Notes: generated from the sequence alone by a model not told the origin. A DNA stretch of 45,803 nucleotides from Phycisphaeraceae bacterium (GCA_028284155.1 JANQSF010000149.1:1-45803), one strand, 5' to 3'. Counted from the first letter of the stretch, positions 17,901 through 26,683 are shown. Numbers and translations are program-made.

Positions 17901-20900
17901 GGCGATGTCGGGCGCTTCGAGTTGGTTGCCGAAGTTGCGGTCGGTGACCTGCTGATTGGAGGCCAGCGGAACGACGTGACTCGACTCGACCTCGACCTGC
18001 CCGCGGACTTCCCCGCTGCCGAATGACGACGTGTGCAGGTTCACGTACAGGTCGCCGTTGTCCAGATCGGTCAGGATGTCCTGAACGGAGACGCCGCCCA
18101 GCAGCAGGTCGTTGGCCAGGTCGATCGTGCCGGTCACCGGTGACGTGAAGCCATCGCTGAGGCCGGCGATCGCTTCCAGGTCGTACGCGACCGGGCCGTT
18201 CACCCCCGCGCCGCCGCGGTGGATGTGCAGCATGGTCGTGTCGCCGATCAGATTGGCGAAGTGCACTTCGAAGGCGAGCGTGTTCGTCGCGTCGTCCAGG
18301 CTGAACGTCGCGAAGCCCGTGGCCGGCGAATCGACGGCCGGGTTCTGCACCTCGTTCGCGGCGTTGAGTTCAGTCGCGTATTCCGGCCCCGTCTGCGCGA
18401 AGCCGATGTCCAGCACCTCGCGCACGTGGTACGTCACACCCGGCGCCAGGTCGTTGAACGCGTAGTTGCCGCTCACGTCGGAGGTCGTTTCCGGCTCGCC
18501 GGCGTCGAGCGCGCCGTTGTTGTTCGAGTCGATGTAGATCGTCACGCCCTGTCGCGGCTGCTCGCCCAGGTCGCGCACGCCGTTGCCGTTGTCGTCGTTG
18601 AACTTCACACCGCTGATCGAGCCGTTGGCGAACAAGCCGATGTCGCGGGACAGGTCGGTCTGCGAGTCGGCCAGGTTGAACAGCGGCGTCTCGCCCGTGG
18701 CAGGGTCGGCGTCGGAGTCGGCGTCCTGATCGAGTGTCGCGTTCTGCGGGCTGAACTGGAAGCCCGCCGGCGGTGTGACGCGGAGCGAATAACCGCCCGC
18801 CGGCAGCAGGTCGAACAGGAACGCGCCGTCCGCATCGGTGACCGTCGAGCCGGACAGGATGCCCAGCGCGTTGAGCAGGTCGACGGTCGCGCCGGCGACA
18901 CCCGGCTCACCCGTGTCCTGGATGCCGTCGGCGTTCAGGTCGTGGAACACCTTGTCGCCGACCGCCGCGTTGCGCGGCACGTCGTCGTCGTCGAGTACCA
19001 CCGTCGCGCTGCCCGGCGCTGTGATCGCGTACGTGCCGATGTTGTCGAGCGTCAGCGTCAGGTCTTCAAAGCCCTCGGCCAGTTGGTCGTCGACGGGTGT
19101 GATGACCAACGTCGTCGTCGCCTGCCCGACGCCGAACTCGATCGAGTCGGCGATGGTGTTGAAGTCGGCCGTGTTCGTCGCCGCGCCACTGATGGTGTAC
19201 TCGACGGTCAGGGTGTTGCCCAACGGGCCGGTCCGCGTGAAGGTGTATTCGGCCGGCTCCTGCCCGGCCTCGGAAGCAAAGTTGTCCGTCGCTTCGATCG
19301 CCACCTCCGGCAGGTCGTCGTTGACGATGGTGACGGTCGCGTTGCTAGGTTGGCCGATGTCGTACGCGGCGTTATTGGCAAGCGTGACGATGACCGACTT
19401 GTCGTCTTCGATCACCTCGTCGTCGACGGCGTTGACCTCGACCGTGACCGACGTCTCGCCAATCGGGATCTGGACGTTCGTGCCGAACGGCTGGAAGTCG
19501 CTGCCGACCTGCGCGTTGCCGCTGATGCCATAGAACACGTCGAGCGCGAAGTCGGTGAAGCCCGTTCGCGTGAAAGTCAGCACGGCCGGCGACCCGCCCT
19601 CAAACGCGTTGGGCGCGGTGGCGACGATGGTCACCTCCGGTGTCTGGTCGTTGTCGGCGATGGTGATCGTCGCGTCGCCGCTGGCGCCGACGTTGTAGCC
19701 CGGCCCGGGCAGGATCGTGATCGTAACGGTTTCGTCGTCTTCTTCCGTGAAGTCGTCGAACACCTCCAGCGGGATGTCGACAAACGTCTGCCCCTGCGGG
19801 ACGATCGCGAACGTGTTGATGGTCGCGTAGTCCGTGCCGTTGTCGGCCGTGCCGGTGATCGAAAGGTTGAACGTGCGGTTGTCGGTCGGCGCTTCATCGA
19901 CGGTCAGGCGGAACAGGCCGTCGTTGTCCGGCTCGTTGGCGTTGTCGTCCTCGGCGGTGATCTGCGCGGTGACGACGTTGGGCGTGAACTCGTAGCCGAA
20001 CAACACGTCGGGCGTCGGGTTGTCGTCGATGACCAGCGTGGTGGGCTCGTTGTTCGTCGTCAGCGTGAACGCGAGCAGCGAGTTGTTCAGGTCGGTGACG
20101 GTGATGATGTGGTCGCCCGGCTCCTGGGCCAGCAGTGTCGCTTCGCCGTTGACGTCAGTCGTCTTCTGATCGACGATGACGTCGCCGCCGTCGATCAGGC
20201 CGTCGCCGTTCACGTCGCGAATCAGCGCGAGCGTGACGTTGCCAATGCCCAGTTCGCCGGGGTCGAAGACGGTGTCGATGTCGGCGTCCTCAAACACGGT
20301 GACCGACACGCCGCCGTCGAACTGGAAGCCGAAGTCGGCCGTGTTGAAGTCCTGCGACGCGATGAGCGTGACGTCCACCGGGTTGGGCAATGTCGCGTTA
20401 AAGCCGCCGAGCGCGGGCTGATCGGTCGGCACGTTGACGCGATACTCGCCGGCCGGCAGGTTCGTGAAGTCGTAAATGCCGTTGTTGTCCGTCACCAGTT
20501 CGGCGACCTTCTCGCCCGCCTCGAACATGCCGTTGGCGTTGTCGTCGCGGAACAGCTCGACGGTGACGCCGTCGAAGCCGTCTTCGCTGGGGTCGAAGTT
20601 GCCGTCGCCGTCGAGGTCGATGAAGACACGGTCGCCGATCGTCGCGTCGGCCGGGTCGGACAGGCCCTGCACTTCCCAGCCCGTGTCCGCCAGCGCGGCG
20701 AAGTCGAGTTGCGTGAATAGCTTGCGGAAGCCCAGGTCGAGCGTCGGGTCCATGGCCGTTTCAACGCCGCCGTCGGTCAGGCCTTCTTCCCAGTGGTCGC
20801 CGCTCGGGTCGAGCGGTGGGGCGCCCGCGCCGTCGTGTTGGCCAATCGACGCCGGGCCGAGGAACCGGTTGTTGCCGGTGTCGACGTGTCGGTCGAACGC

Positions 20901-22226
20901 CGGGTGTGTGCCGAAGCCGAGCACGTGCGCGCCCTCGTGCGTCGCGGCCGATCGGAAATCGACCTCGGTCAGTTCCAGGCCGGCCGTCGTCGCGCCGAAG
21001 TGGAACAGCGTGTTCGTGTCGAAACTGATCGCGCCGCCCCAGATGCCGATGTCGGTCGGCGTGGCCAGCAGCGCGCCGGTTTGGCCGCGGGCCGCGACCG
21101 TGTCCTGGAAGGCCTGCGAACCGCCGGACGTCGTGCCGCCCAACTCGCCCTGGCCAACGCCGCCGCCCAGGTCGCGCGCGCCGGCGTAGACCACGATCTC
21201 ATTCCGCGCGATGAACAGGTCATCGACCTGGTGCGGCTGGCCGGTCGACGGGTGCGTGAACGTGGCCGACCACGTGTTGCCGCCCTGCGGGGTGATCGGG
21301 TCCAGGTCGTCGTTCAACGGCGCGACCAGTGCGTCCAGCGCCTGTTGCAGGCGGGCGCGGACGGCCGGGTCGTCGTAGAAACCGCCCGTGTCGAGGCTGT
21401 AGTCGATCGTGACGAACAACTGCGCCGCGACCAGACCGGCGTCGATGTCGGTCTTGGCTTCATCCTCCGCCACGGCGAAAGTGAGTGATCGGCCGGTGTT
21501 GACGTTCGCGTCGCTGTCGGTGTCCGTGCCCGCGCCTTGTGTCACAAACACAAATCCCTGCGGCCGGACGAACTCGACGAAGTAGTCGCCAGCCACCAGG
21601 TTGTCGAACAGGTACGCACCGTCCGCATCGGTCGTGGTCGTGCGGATTGGGATGCCGTTGCCGTCTTCGAACAGCCTGACGGTCACGCCTTCCAAGCCAC
21701 GTTCGCCCACATCCTGCACGTCGTTTTCCAGCGCGTCGATCCAGACGAAATCACCGATCGACGACGTGGCAGGCGCGGTCTCGAAGTTGCCGAAGTCGCG
21801 GTCGGTGAAGACGTCGCTCTCGTTCTGCACGCTCACGGCGTAGCCGGACAGAGCATTTTGGTTGGGCGCGAACGGTTGTGTCTGATCAAAGCCGCCCGGT
21901 TTGACCTGCCGGATGAACGTGTTGCCCACCGGGACGTCCGCCAGGTCGTAAGTGCCGTCGCCCGTCGACATCGTGGACGGTTCAGTGCCTTCGTCGAACG
22001 CAAAGTTGGAATTGAGGTCGGCGTAGACGCGAATGCCAGCCAAACCCGGCTCGCCGCCGTCGCGGCCGCCGCTGTTGTCCAGGTCGTTATAAATCACGCC
22101 TTGGACGTTGGCTAAGAGGATGCGGGGCTCGAGCGCCTGCAGGGCGTCGAATTCAGGTGTTCGGCCGGGTTTGCGTCGGCAGTGTTGCCGTCGGTTTGAT
22201 CGCCATTTGCTGAGCCAACGTGGCAT
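14997..22226 (-). CDS. Giant LEPR-XLL surface protein with SdrD B-like, Calx-beta, CHRD and embedded metalloprotease-like regions
   Basis: A 2,409-residue extracellular protein. The ATG at 22226 has GGAGAG at good spacing. The basic N terminus leads to LQALEPRILLA, the LEPR-XLL motif of planctomycete exported giants. Order of regions: SdrD B-like domains (about 38-150 and 155-265); a protease-like region (about 275-518) with HEGAHVLGFGT at 430-440 and HWEEGLTDGGVETAMDP; two more SdrD B-like units (about 525-745); three Calx-beta repeats (about 760-1078); two SdrD B-like units; a CHRD domain (about 1285-1413); a DUF1573/choice-of-anchor-like unit (about 1440-1560); and roughly 850 residues of Asn/Asp/Gly-rich beta repeats. 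No PEP-CTERM or dockerin ends it. It is probably calcium-binding, cell-surface, adhesive and possibly proteolytic. Transcribed alone. Confidence 0.85.
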   Translation of the reverse strand: MPRWLSKWRSNRRQHCRRKPGRTPEFDALQALEPRILLANVQGVIYNDLDNSGGRDGGEPGLAGIRVYADLNSNFAFDEGTEPSTMSTGDGTYDLADVPVGNTFIRQVKPGGFDQTQPFAPNQNALSGYAVSVQNESDVFTDRDFGNFETAPATSSIGDFVWIDALENDVQDVGERGLEGVTVRLFEDGNGIPIRTTTTDADGAYLFDNLVAGDYFVEFVRPQGFVFVTQGAGTDTDSDANVNTGRSLTFAVAEDEAKTDIDAGLVAAQLFVTIDYSLDTGGFYDDPAVRARLQQALDALVAPLNDDLDPITPQGGNTWSATFTHPSTGQPHQVDDLFIARNEIVVYAGARDLGGGVGQGELGGTTSGGSQAFQDTVAARGQTGALLATPTDIGIWGGAISFDTNTLFHFGATTAGLELTEVDFRSAATHEGAHVLGFGTHPAFDRHVDTGNNRFLGPASIGQHDGAGAPPLDPSGDHWEEGLTDGGVETAMDPTLDLGFRKLFTQLDFAALADTGWEVQGLSDPADATIGDRVFIDLDGDGNFDPSEDGFDGVTVELFRDDNANGMFEAGEKVAELVTDNNGIYDFTNLPAGEYRVNVPTDQPALGGFNATLPNPVDVTLIASQDFNTADFGFQFDGGVSVTVFEDADIDTVFDPGELGIGNVTLALIRDVNGDGLIDGGDVIVDQKTTDVNGEATLLAQEPGDHIITVTDLNNSLLAFTLTTNNEPTTLVIDDNPTPDVLFGYEFTPNVVTAQITAEDDNANEPDNDGLFRLTVDEAPTDNRTFNLSITGTADNGTDYATINTFAIVPQGQTFVDIPLEVFDDFTEEDDETVTITILPGPGYNVGASGDATITIADNDQTPEVTIVATAPNAFEGGSPAVLTFTRTGFTDFALDVFYGISGNAQVGSDFQPFGTNVQIPIGETSVTVEVNAVDDEVIEDDKSVIVTLANNAAYDIGQPSNATVTIVNDDLPEVAIEATDNFASEAGQEPAEYTFTRTGPLGNTLTVEYTISGAATNTADFNTIADSIEFGVGQATTTLVITPVDDQLAEGFEDLTLTLDNIGTYAITAPGSATVVLDDDDVPRNAAVGDKVFHDLNADGIQDTGEPGVAGATVDLLNALGILSGSTVTDADGAFLFDLLPAGGYSLRVTPPAGFQFSPQNATLDQDADSDADPATGETPLFNLADSQTDLSRDIGLFANGSISGVKFNDDNGNGVRDLGEQPRQGVTIYIDSNNNGALDAGEPETTSDVSGNYAFNDLAPGVTYHVREVLDIGFAQTGPEYATELNAANEVQNPAVDSPATGFATFSLDDATNTLAFEVHFANLIGDTTMLHIHRGGAGVNGPVAYDLEAIAGLSDGFTSPVTGTIDLANDLLLGGVSVQDILTDLDNGDLYVNLHTSSFGSGEVRGQVEVESSHVVPLASNQQVTDRNFGNQLEAPDIAVTLGGQPIDNGQAEAVDFGTVLTQSGDVAIQFNIINAGTDLLTLGAIQLPDGFELDPLDTPLSNIGPGFVETMTVILPSDELGVFSGDIVIPSNDPDENPFTFPITGTVTDIVSEELFTNDLGDYVIVTGDVQQVNGQAQLAESSDAAMSVTLDLPENVAELTFDFTFDDIGDGDSLVATITVGGETTTLFDRPAADFAQGVPQMSGEIDLTQFAGAQDAVLEFRLVSAGAVNAQVSIDNVRIKASNFIDLIAQGRDKVEYVDGQGNDVTVSISGNGTAIVRVPDIGNQPVGDAFQISVTGSDDRTSLSVSVKGPTGITRVGRIIVEGSVNQIKADKVDLSRELTVTGIAKNVRLHDVTGEATITVEGQGADDRDKTTYQFNVINDLVLISGIAINSFTATEWTDTPGSTRDLLQGTSLNRMTIKGNSRDNVHGRFEADLDLEDPDARMVLGNTSIAGPVDGVMADIIGDVGNLTFKSSVSNSTFMVASKVNKFGVSGSMTDVDLVFDEFGTLQAAEWIGGSLTANFGKTADIRGDNRNDIDGDITNVTIALNGPPPDSRARSTLSNFKTKGDANNLMFTTVGEATNVAIGGNINTAVLTFNPDGGEPAGANKVTGDNVTGLTLTGGDFGTLQFNDLSDSTFDVDSIKQLQTRKDNKSGAAGDITNVDIDIAGSTNTRVRDDLGSIKGDGAVEDLDVDVQGSSGTVDLRGAVNDLIVNISEALKTLRLGLTAQASVNAGSTGNVQAVRWLTGDAVFLDAKNVKITGDRDTEGDFGANLTVNAPGTSTARSQLGGATIDGTASNMWRVTGESGNITGGAFDNTFDAVFEGEVRGLTSKAEFDGFAAAFAFGKVDVKTTMTGATIIAGGPMGSALPNDIGTFKVGGNVTGGTMVIAGVDPGADNSFLTLDPGDFKGGDDNFIKSITIGGTAPTAGDVMFTAGAFPKTASINKGRIDPLTDGTGRFVLTV

Positions 22227-22518
22227 GGATGTCTCTCCGTGACAGGTCAACGGGCGTCCTGCCCGCGCGTCGGACGGCCCTGACCGAATACCAACACAGC
22301 GAATGCCTACGCGATTCCCGCGTCGCTGCTGCTTTTTCCCTAACCGGCCATATTACACGCAAATGGGCTTCACCACCGGCGCGCCGCAGACTGGGGCGGC
22401 GTCGTTGCTTAGAGGCTATTAATGGGTCGATCGGCGGGGCGGTCAAGCTTATGGGACGTCTGCTGCGGGTTTGCCCGCGGTCGGCGTCGTCGCTCTTAAA
22501 CTATCAAGCTCATTCGGG
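22227..22518. other. Gap between giant protein start and RNase HI stop
   Basis: About 290 bases without a gene. A short hairpin (GCGGG-loop-CCCGC) lies near 22465 but lacks a T-tract, so it is a weak terminator candidate for the RNase HI gene. The promoter of the giant gene should be here but no box pair stands out. Confidence 0.4.
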
Positions 22519-23265
22519 TTACCGGCGTTCGATTTCGATCGGCACCTCGCAGCGCGGGCAGGTCGTCTGTGCTCTGTCGCGGTCGATCTCTTTCCACAAT
22601 GTGACCTGCTCGTCGAACACGGCCTGTGCGGCGAAGACGCACATGCCATCCGGCGTGCAGGCGTTCAGCGTGAAGCGGCGGGGCATGTTGCGCACGGGGC
22701 AAGCCATGCCGGGCTTTTTGCTGAAGTGGACGCTGATGGTTGAGGCGTTGATTGGCGTTGCGGTGTCTTGAGCCTTGCCCCGGCCCTTGGTTCCTTTGGC
22801 CTTGGGCGGTGGGGCACCCGTCGCGCCTTCGCCGGTCACGATCACGTCTTCGCCCGCGTCCAAGGCCATGTTGACCAGCGCGTCCGCCCGTTTGTTCTGC
22901 TCCCGCTTGACGTGCTTGATATGCCAGGCGTCGAACCGGATCAGCTTGACCTGCGCTTCTTCGAGCAGTTCCGCCAACGCCTCGTTCTTGACCCGATATT
23001 GCCCCGTAATCTGCTTGACCAGCAGCTCCGAGTCGCTGTGGATGCTCAATTCCTTGCCGCCCAGGCCGTCCGCCAGCTCGACGGCGCGGATCAGGGCGGT
23101 GTATTCCGCGACGTTGTTGGTGGCTTCGCCGAGCACGTAGCCCGCCTCGTGCAGCGGCTTGTCGGATTCGCCCTCGGCGATCACGACGCCCGCGGCCGCC
23201 GGGCCGGGGTTGCCGCGAGAGCCGCCGTCGATGTGGATGGTCAGTTGGTCGGGCATGGGTCGCAT
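22519..23265 (-). CDS. RNase HI-family protein with cysteine-rich C-terminal extension
   Basis: A 248-residue protein. Residues 5-135 are an RNase HI fold with all four catalytic acids visible: IDGGSRGNPGPAAAG, NNVAEYTALI, IHSDSELLVKQI and NKRADALVNMA. It should cut RNA in RNA-DNA hybrids. A Lys/Gly/Pro linker (about 150-170) joins a second unit (about 176-248) with regularly spaced cysteines: ACPV, NACTPDGMCVF and CPRC near the end. That tail looks like a small metal-binding domain; I do not recognise the family with certainty. ATG codons at 23265 and 23256 are both possible and neither has a clear ribosome-binding site. The gene stands alone, divergent from the desaturase. Confidence 0.82.
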   Translation of the reverse strand: MRPMPDQLTIHIDGGSRGNPGPAAAGVVIAEGESDKPLHEAGYVLGEATNNVAEYTALIRAVELADGLGGKELSIHSDSELLVKQITGQYRVKNEALAELLEEAQVKLIRFDAWHIKHVKREQNKRADALVNMALDAGEDVIVTGEGATGAPPPKAKGTKGRGKAQDTATPINASTISVHFSKKPGMACPVRNMPRRFTLNACTPDGMCVFAAQAVFDEQVTLWKEIDRDRAQTTCPRCEVPIEIERR

Positions 23266-23543
23266 TCGCCGCGCGTGAATCTGGGGAAGATCGGACTGAT
23301 TCTGCGAGGATGTTACGTCGATCTACGCCGATGAGCGGGGTTCCGACCCGGCTGGATCGTCAGGGCCTGGTCAGATTCGGGGCCGGCAGGTAGGCCAAAC
23401 CCCACGCGGCGGGCAGATTCGCTATAGTCTGGCCCCCATGGTCCGCCGTCCGCTAGCTCCGGCCGTCACGGTTGAACGCGACGCCTCGCGAACGCCGAAT
23501 CAACAAGGTACTTCGAGCTCGGCCCACGCCACGGAGATCTGTC

Positions 23544-24605
23544 TTGTCATCTACGACCGCCCTAAGGGTCGCGGCCGGCACGGAAGCCGCCGAACCTCGC
23601 CAACTCGACCACGCCCAACTCCGGACGACTCTGGCCCCGTACCGCCGCACCAGCCATGCGGCGAGCGTCTGGCAGTTGGCTTCGACGCTCGCCATCTGGG
23701 CGGGCCTGTGGACGGCCATCGTCCTGACGCTCGGCGTCGCGTGGTGGCTGACCATCCTGCTGGCGTTCCCCACCGCCCTGGCGACCGTCCGCCTGTTCAT
23801 CCTGCAACACGACTGCGGCCACGGCTCGTTCTTCCGCAGCTCGAAGCTGAACCACTGGGTCGGGTCGATCCTCGGTGTGCTCACCATGACGCCATACCAC
23901 TGCTGGCGGCGCGAGCACGCGATGCACCACGCGTCCAGCGGCAACCTCGACCAACGCGGCATCGGCGACATCAACACGCTCACGATCGCCGAGTTCTACG
24001 CGCTGACGCCCTGGCAACGGTTCGCCTACCGCGTCTACCGACACCCGCTGGTGCTGTTCGGCGTCGGGTCGTTCTTTCACTTCGCCGTCCGCCAACGATT
24101 CTCGCACGACCTGCCGAAGGACTGGCGCAAAGAACGCATCAGCGTGCATACGACCAACATCGCTCTGTTCGCGCTGCTGGGCGGGCTGACCTGGCTGTTC
24201 GGCTGGCAGTTCTTCGTCCTGGCCTACCTGCCCGTCCTGTTCTTCGCCGCGTCGATCGGCGTTTGGCTCTTCTACGTGCAGCACCAGTTCAACCCGACCT
24301 ACTGGGAACACGAAGAGAACTGGGACCGTCACGAAGCGGCCGTGGAAGGCAGCTCGTTTTACCAGTTGCCGCGCGTCCTGCACTGGCTGACCGCGAACAT
24401 CGGATACCACCACGTCCACCATCTGGACAGCCGCATCCCCAACTACCGCCTGCACCACGTCCACGACGAGCACGAGTCGTTGCACCGCATCGACCGCCTG
24501 ACCCTCTGGTCCAGCATCGCCTGCATCAACCTCAAGCTGTGGGACGAGCAGCGCAAGCGGATGGTCAGTTTCCGCAAGGCCCGCCAACTGCAACAGGCCA
24601 ACTGA
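23544..24605 (+). CDS. Membrane fatty acid desaturase
   Basis: A 353-residue integral-membrane di-iron desaturase with the three histidine boxes HDCGHGSFF (89-97), HAMHH (125-129) and HHVHH (289-293), and four hydrophobic spans between them. It resembles the delta-12/omega-6 type that introduces double bonds into acyl lipids, but regiospecificity cannot be read. I place the start at TTG 23544 because GGAGA lies seven bases upstream. An in-frame TTG at 23472 would add 24 basic residues without a ribosome-binding site. There is no ATG in the N-terminal part. It is followed 87 bases later by a glycosyltransferase on the same strand. Confidence 0.83.
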   Translation: MSSTTALRVAAGTEAAEPRQLDHAQLRTTLAPYRRTSHAASVWQLASTLAIWAGLWTAIVLTLGVAWWLTILLAFPTALATVRLFILQHDCGHGSFFRSSKLNHWVGSILGVLTMTPYHCWRREHAMHHASSGNLDQRGIGDINTLTIAEFYALTPWQRFAYRVYRHPLVLFGVGSFFHFAVRQRFSHDLPKDWRKERISVHTTNIALFALLGGLTWLFGWQFFVLAYLPVLFFAASIGVWLFYVQHQFNPTYWEHEENWDRHEAAVEGSSFYQLPRVLHWLTANIGYHHVHHLDSRIPNYRLHHVHDEHESLHRIDRLTLWSSIACINLKLWDEQRKRMVSFRKARQLQQAN

Positions 24606-24611
24606 GCCTCG

Positions 24612-24630
24612 GCCGCTTGCGGCTTGGCGC
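24612..24630 (+). repeat. Variant copy of the GCCGCTTGCGGCTTAGCGC repeat
   Basis: Differs from the exact 19-mer at 14964 by one base (TTGGC for TTAGC). It lies immediately after the desaturase stop codon. Confidence 0.6.
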
Positions 24631-24692
24631 GTTTCGCACCCGACGCGCGGGACAAGCCCCGCGGCTAAACGGTGGTGGCTATATTGCTGCCC

Positions 24693-25898
24693 ATGCACGT
24701 CCTGTATGTCCACCAAAACTTCCCCGCGCAGTTCGGCCACATCGGCGCCTGGCTGATCGATCGGCACGACTACCGCTGCACGTTCGTCACGCAGGCCCAG
24801 AAGCGGGTCGAGGGGATGGAGCTGATCTCCTATCAGCCTGTCAGCGGCGCAACGCCGCAGACGCCGTTCCTGACGCGCACCTTCGAGAACTGTGTCGGCC
24901 ACGCGCACGGCGTGTACGAGGCACTCAAGCCGCGACGCGACCTCAAGCCCGACCTGATCGTCGCGCACAGCGGGTTCGGTTCGAGCCTGTTCTTACGCGA
25001 GCTGTTCGACGCACCGATCCTCAACTTCGGCGAGTTCTTCTACCGCCCGCGCAACTGCGATATGGACTTTCGGCCGGACACGCCCGCGCCCGAGTCGTAC
25101 CGCCTGCGCGCGTACACGCGCAACGCGATGATCATGCTCGACATGCACAACTGCAACGCCGCGTACACGCCCACGCGGTTCCAGCGCAGCCTCTTCCCGC
25201 CCGAATTCCACGGCAAGATCAGTTGCGTCTTCGACGGGATCGACACGTCGTTCTTCCGCCGACTGCCCGAACCGAAGCGCGTCGTGGCCGGTCAAACGAT
25301 CGACCCCGGCACGCGTGTCGTCACCTATTGCTCACGCGGATTTGAAAAGATGCGCGGCTTCGACATCTTCATGAAAGCCGCCAAGCGCATCTACGAGCAG
25401 TACCCCGACGTGGTGTTCGTCGTCGTCGGGACCGACCGCATCTGCTACGGCGACGCGGCCACCGAACGCGGCAACTACCCGTCGCTCCGCGAACGCGTTC
25501 TGGCGGAGGACGACTACGACCTGTCGAAGTTCATTTTCACCGGCCGAATCCCGCCGGCCGACCTGGTCAACGCCCTGTCGATCAGCGACGCGCACATCTA
25601 CCTGACCGTCCCGTTTGTCCTGAGCTGGTCGATGATGGACGCCCTGGCCTGCGGCGCGGTCGTTGTCGCTTCCGACACCGACCCGGTGCAAGAGATGATC
25701 ACCGACGGTCAGAACGGCTTCCTGGTCGACTATTTCGACGTCGAAGCCATCGCCAACAAGACGCTCGAAGTTTTACGCGACCCAGATGCCTATTCAAGTG
25801 TCAGGGAAGAGGCCGTGCGGTTCATACAAAACGGCTATAGCGTCGAGGCGATCCTGCCGCAGATGGTTGAGATGTATAAGCGCGTCGTGAAGGCTTGA
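24693..25898 (+). CDS. GT4-type (group 1) glycosyltransferase
   Basis: A 401-residue cytoplasmic glycosyltransferase of GT-B fold. The N terminus MHVLYVHQNFPAQFGHI is the start typical of this subgroup, so the ATG at 24693 is preferred to a GTG seven codons earlier. The C-terminal half has the usual nucleotide-sugar-binding segments: VVTYCSRGFEKMRGFDIFM (instead of the more common GR-x-x-x-KG), FVVVGTD, FTGRIPPADL, and SWSMMDALACGAVVVASDTDPVQEMI with the conserved acidic residue near the end. The donor and acceptor are unknown; a surface polysaccharide or glycolipid role is a guess. It ends 24 bases before the convergent regulator gene. Confidence 0.85.
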   Translation: MHVLYVHQNFPAQFGHIGAWLIDRHDYRCTFVTQAQKRVEGMELISYQPVSGATPQTPFLTRTFENCVGHAHGVYEALKPRRDLKPDLIVAHSGFGSSLFLRELFDAPILNFGEFFYRPRNCDMDFRPDTPAPESYRLRAYTRNAMIMLDMHNCNAAYTPTRFQRSLFPPEFHGKISCVFDGIDTSFFRRLPEPKRVVAGQTIDPGTRVVTYCSRGFEKMRGFDIFMKAAKRIYEQYPDVVFVVVGTDRICYGDAATERGNYPSLRERVLAEDDYDLSKFIFTGRIPPADLVNALSISDAHIYLTVPFVLSWSMMDALACGAVVVASDTDPVQEMITDGQNGFLVDYFDVEAIANKTLEVLRDPDAYSSVREEAVRFIQNGYSVEAILPQMVEMYKRVVKA

Positions 25899-25922
25899 GT
25901 CGCGTCTTGCCTGTACCGGGTT

Positions 25923-26585
25923 TCAAACGCCCTCGACCAGGATCTTCGCCGCCACACTCGTGCCGACCGTGACCGCGTCACGCTCACCCGCGCGGACGGT
26001 CACGGCGTCGGCCACGTCGTCGCGCGACTCGACGGTCAGGTCGATGCCGGGCGTCAGGCCGGACTCGTCGGCGAAGCGCAGGAATCGTTCGTCTTGGTCC
26101 AACACCTGCGCGACGCGCATCGGCTGACCAATCTCGCACTCAGCCAAACTCGCAAGCGTTCGGTCCGCCACGTCGCCGGCCGGCGTCGGGATCGGGTCGC
26201 CGTGCGGGTCGACTTCGGGGTGGCCCAACAGTTCGTCGATCCGGGCCAGCACCTTGTCGCTGATCGCGTGTTCGAGCACCTCGGCCTCAGGGTGGACCTC
26301 CGACCAGTCCAGCCCCAGCACCTCGACCAGAAACTGCTCGACCAGCCGGTGTCGCCGCAGTACGTGTAACGCCAGCCGCTCACCCGCGTCGGTCAGGCGG
26401 ACGCCCTGACGCGATTCGTACTCGACCAGCCGAGAGTCTTCCAACGTCTTGACCATTGCCGTGGCCGTGCCGGGCGCGACGCCGACCGCCGCTGCGAAAG
26501 ACCCCATGCTCACCAGCCGACGCTCGGTCTGCTGCTGGAGCATGTAAAGCCGCTTCAGATAGTCCTCGACGGTTGTGCTGGGCAT
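25923..26585 (-). CDS. DtxR/MntR-family metal-dependent transcriptional regulator
   Basis: A 220-residue regulator in the usual three parts: an N-terminal winged helix (TVEDYLKRLYMLQ through GTATAMVKTLEDSRLVEY and GVRLTDAGE, about 1-75); a dimerisation/metal domain (HRLVEQFLVEVLGLDWSEVH, EAEVLEHAIS and HPEVDPHGDPIPTP, about 80-150); and an FeoA/SH3-like C-terminal domain (about 150-220). Ligand residues expected for Mn or Fe (H of HRLVEQ; E, E, H of EAEVLEH) are present. The acid of MntR helix 1 (Glu11) appears as a basic residue, so the metal cannot be predicted. The ATG at 26585 begins MPSTTVEDY. It diverges from a porin gene, with a perfect palindrome in between. Confidence 0.86.
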   Translation of the reverse strand: MPSTTVEDYLKRLYMLQQQTERRLVSMGSFAAAVGVAPGTATAMVKTLEDSRLVEYESRQGVRLTDAGERLALHVLRRHRLVEQFLVEVLGLDWSEVHPEAEVLEHAISDKVLARIDELLGHPEVDPHGDPIPTPAGDVADRTLASLAECEIGQPMRVAQVLDQDERFLRFADESGLTPGIDLTVESRDDVADAVTVRAGERDAVTVGTSVAAKILVEGV

Positions 26586-26665
26586 GTGAAACGGCTCCAG
26601 GGAACGGCTCGGAACGGCCACTGGTTTGACGGCCGGCTCAATCTTGGTACAGTAGTCGCGATGTA

Positions 26666-26683
26666 ATTTTGATTAGTCAAAAT
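26666..26683. promoter_or_regulatory. Candidate operator palindrome between regulator and porin
   Basis: A perfect dyad, ATTTTGA-TTAG-TCAAAAT. It covers the ATG of the porin gene (26682) and, read on the minus strand, includes TTGACT, which could serve as -35 for the regulator. An AT-rich 18-bp dyad in a GC-rich intergenic region beside a DtxR-type gene is a likely binding site for that protein. Confidence 0.6.

Noticed and set aside
18219..20720. An 833-codon plus-strand frame opposite the giant protein
   Set aside because: Mirror reading of the Asp/Gly/Thr-rich repeats on the minus strand, giving a monotonous Val/Arg/Asp composition.
23562..24968. A 468-codon minus-strand frame opposite the desaturase
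   Set aside because: Crosses two real plus-strand genes and the gap between them; no recognisable protein features.
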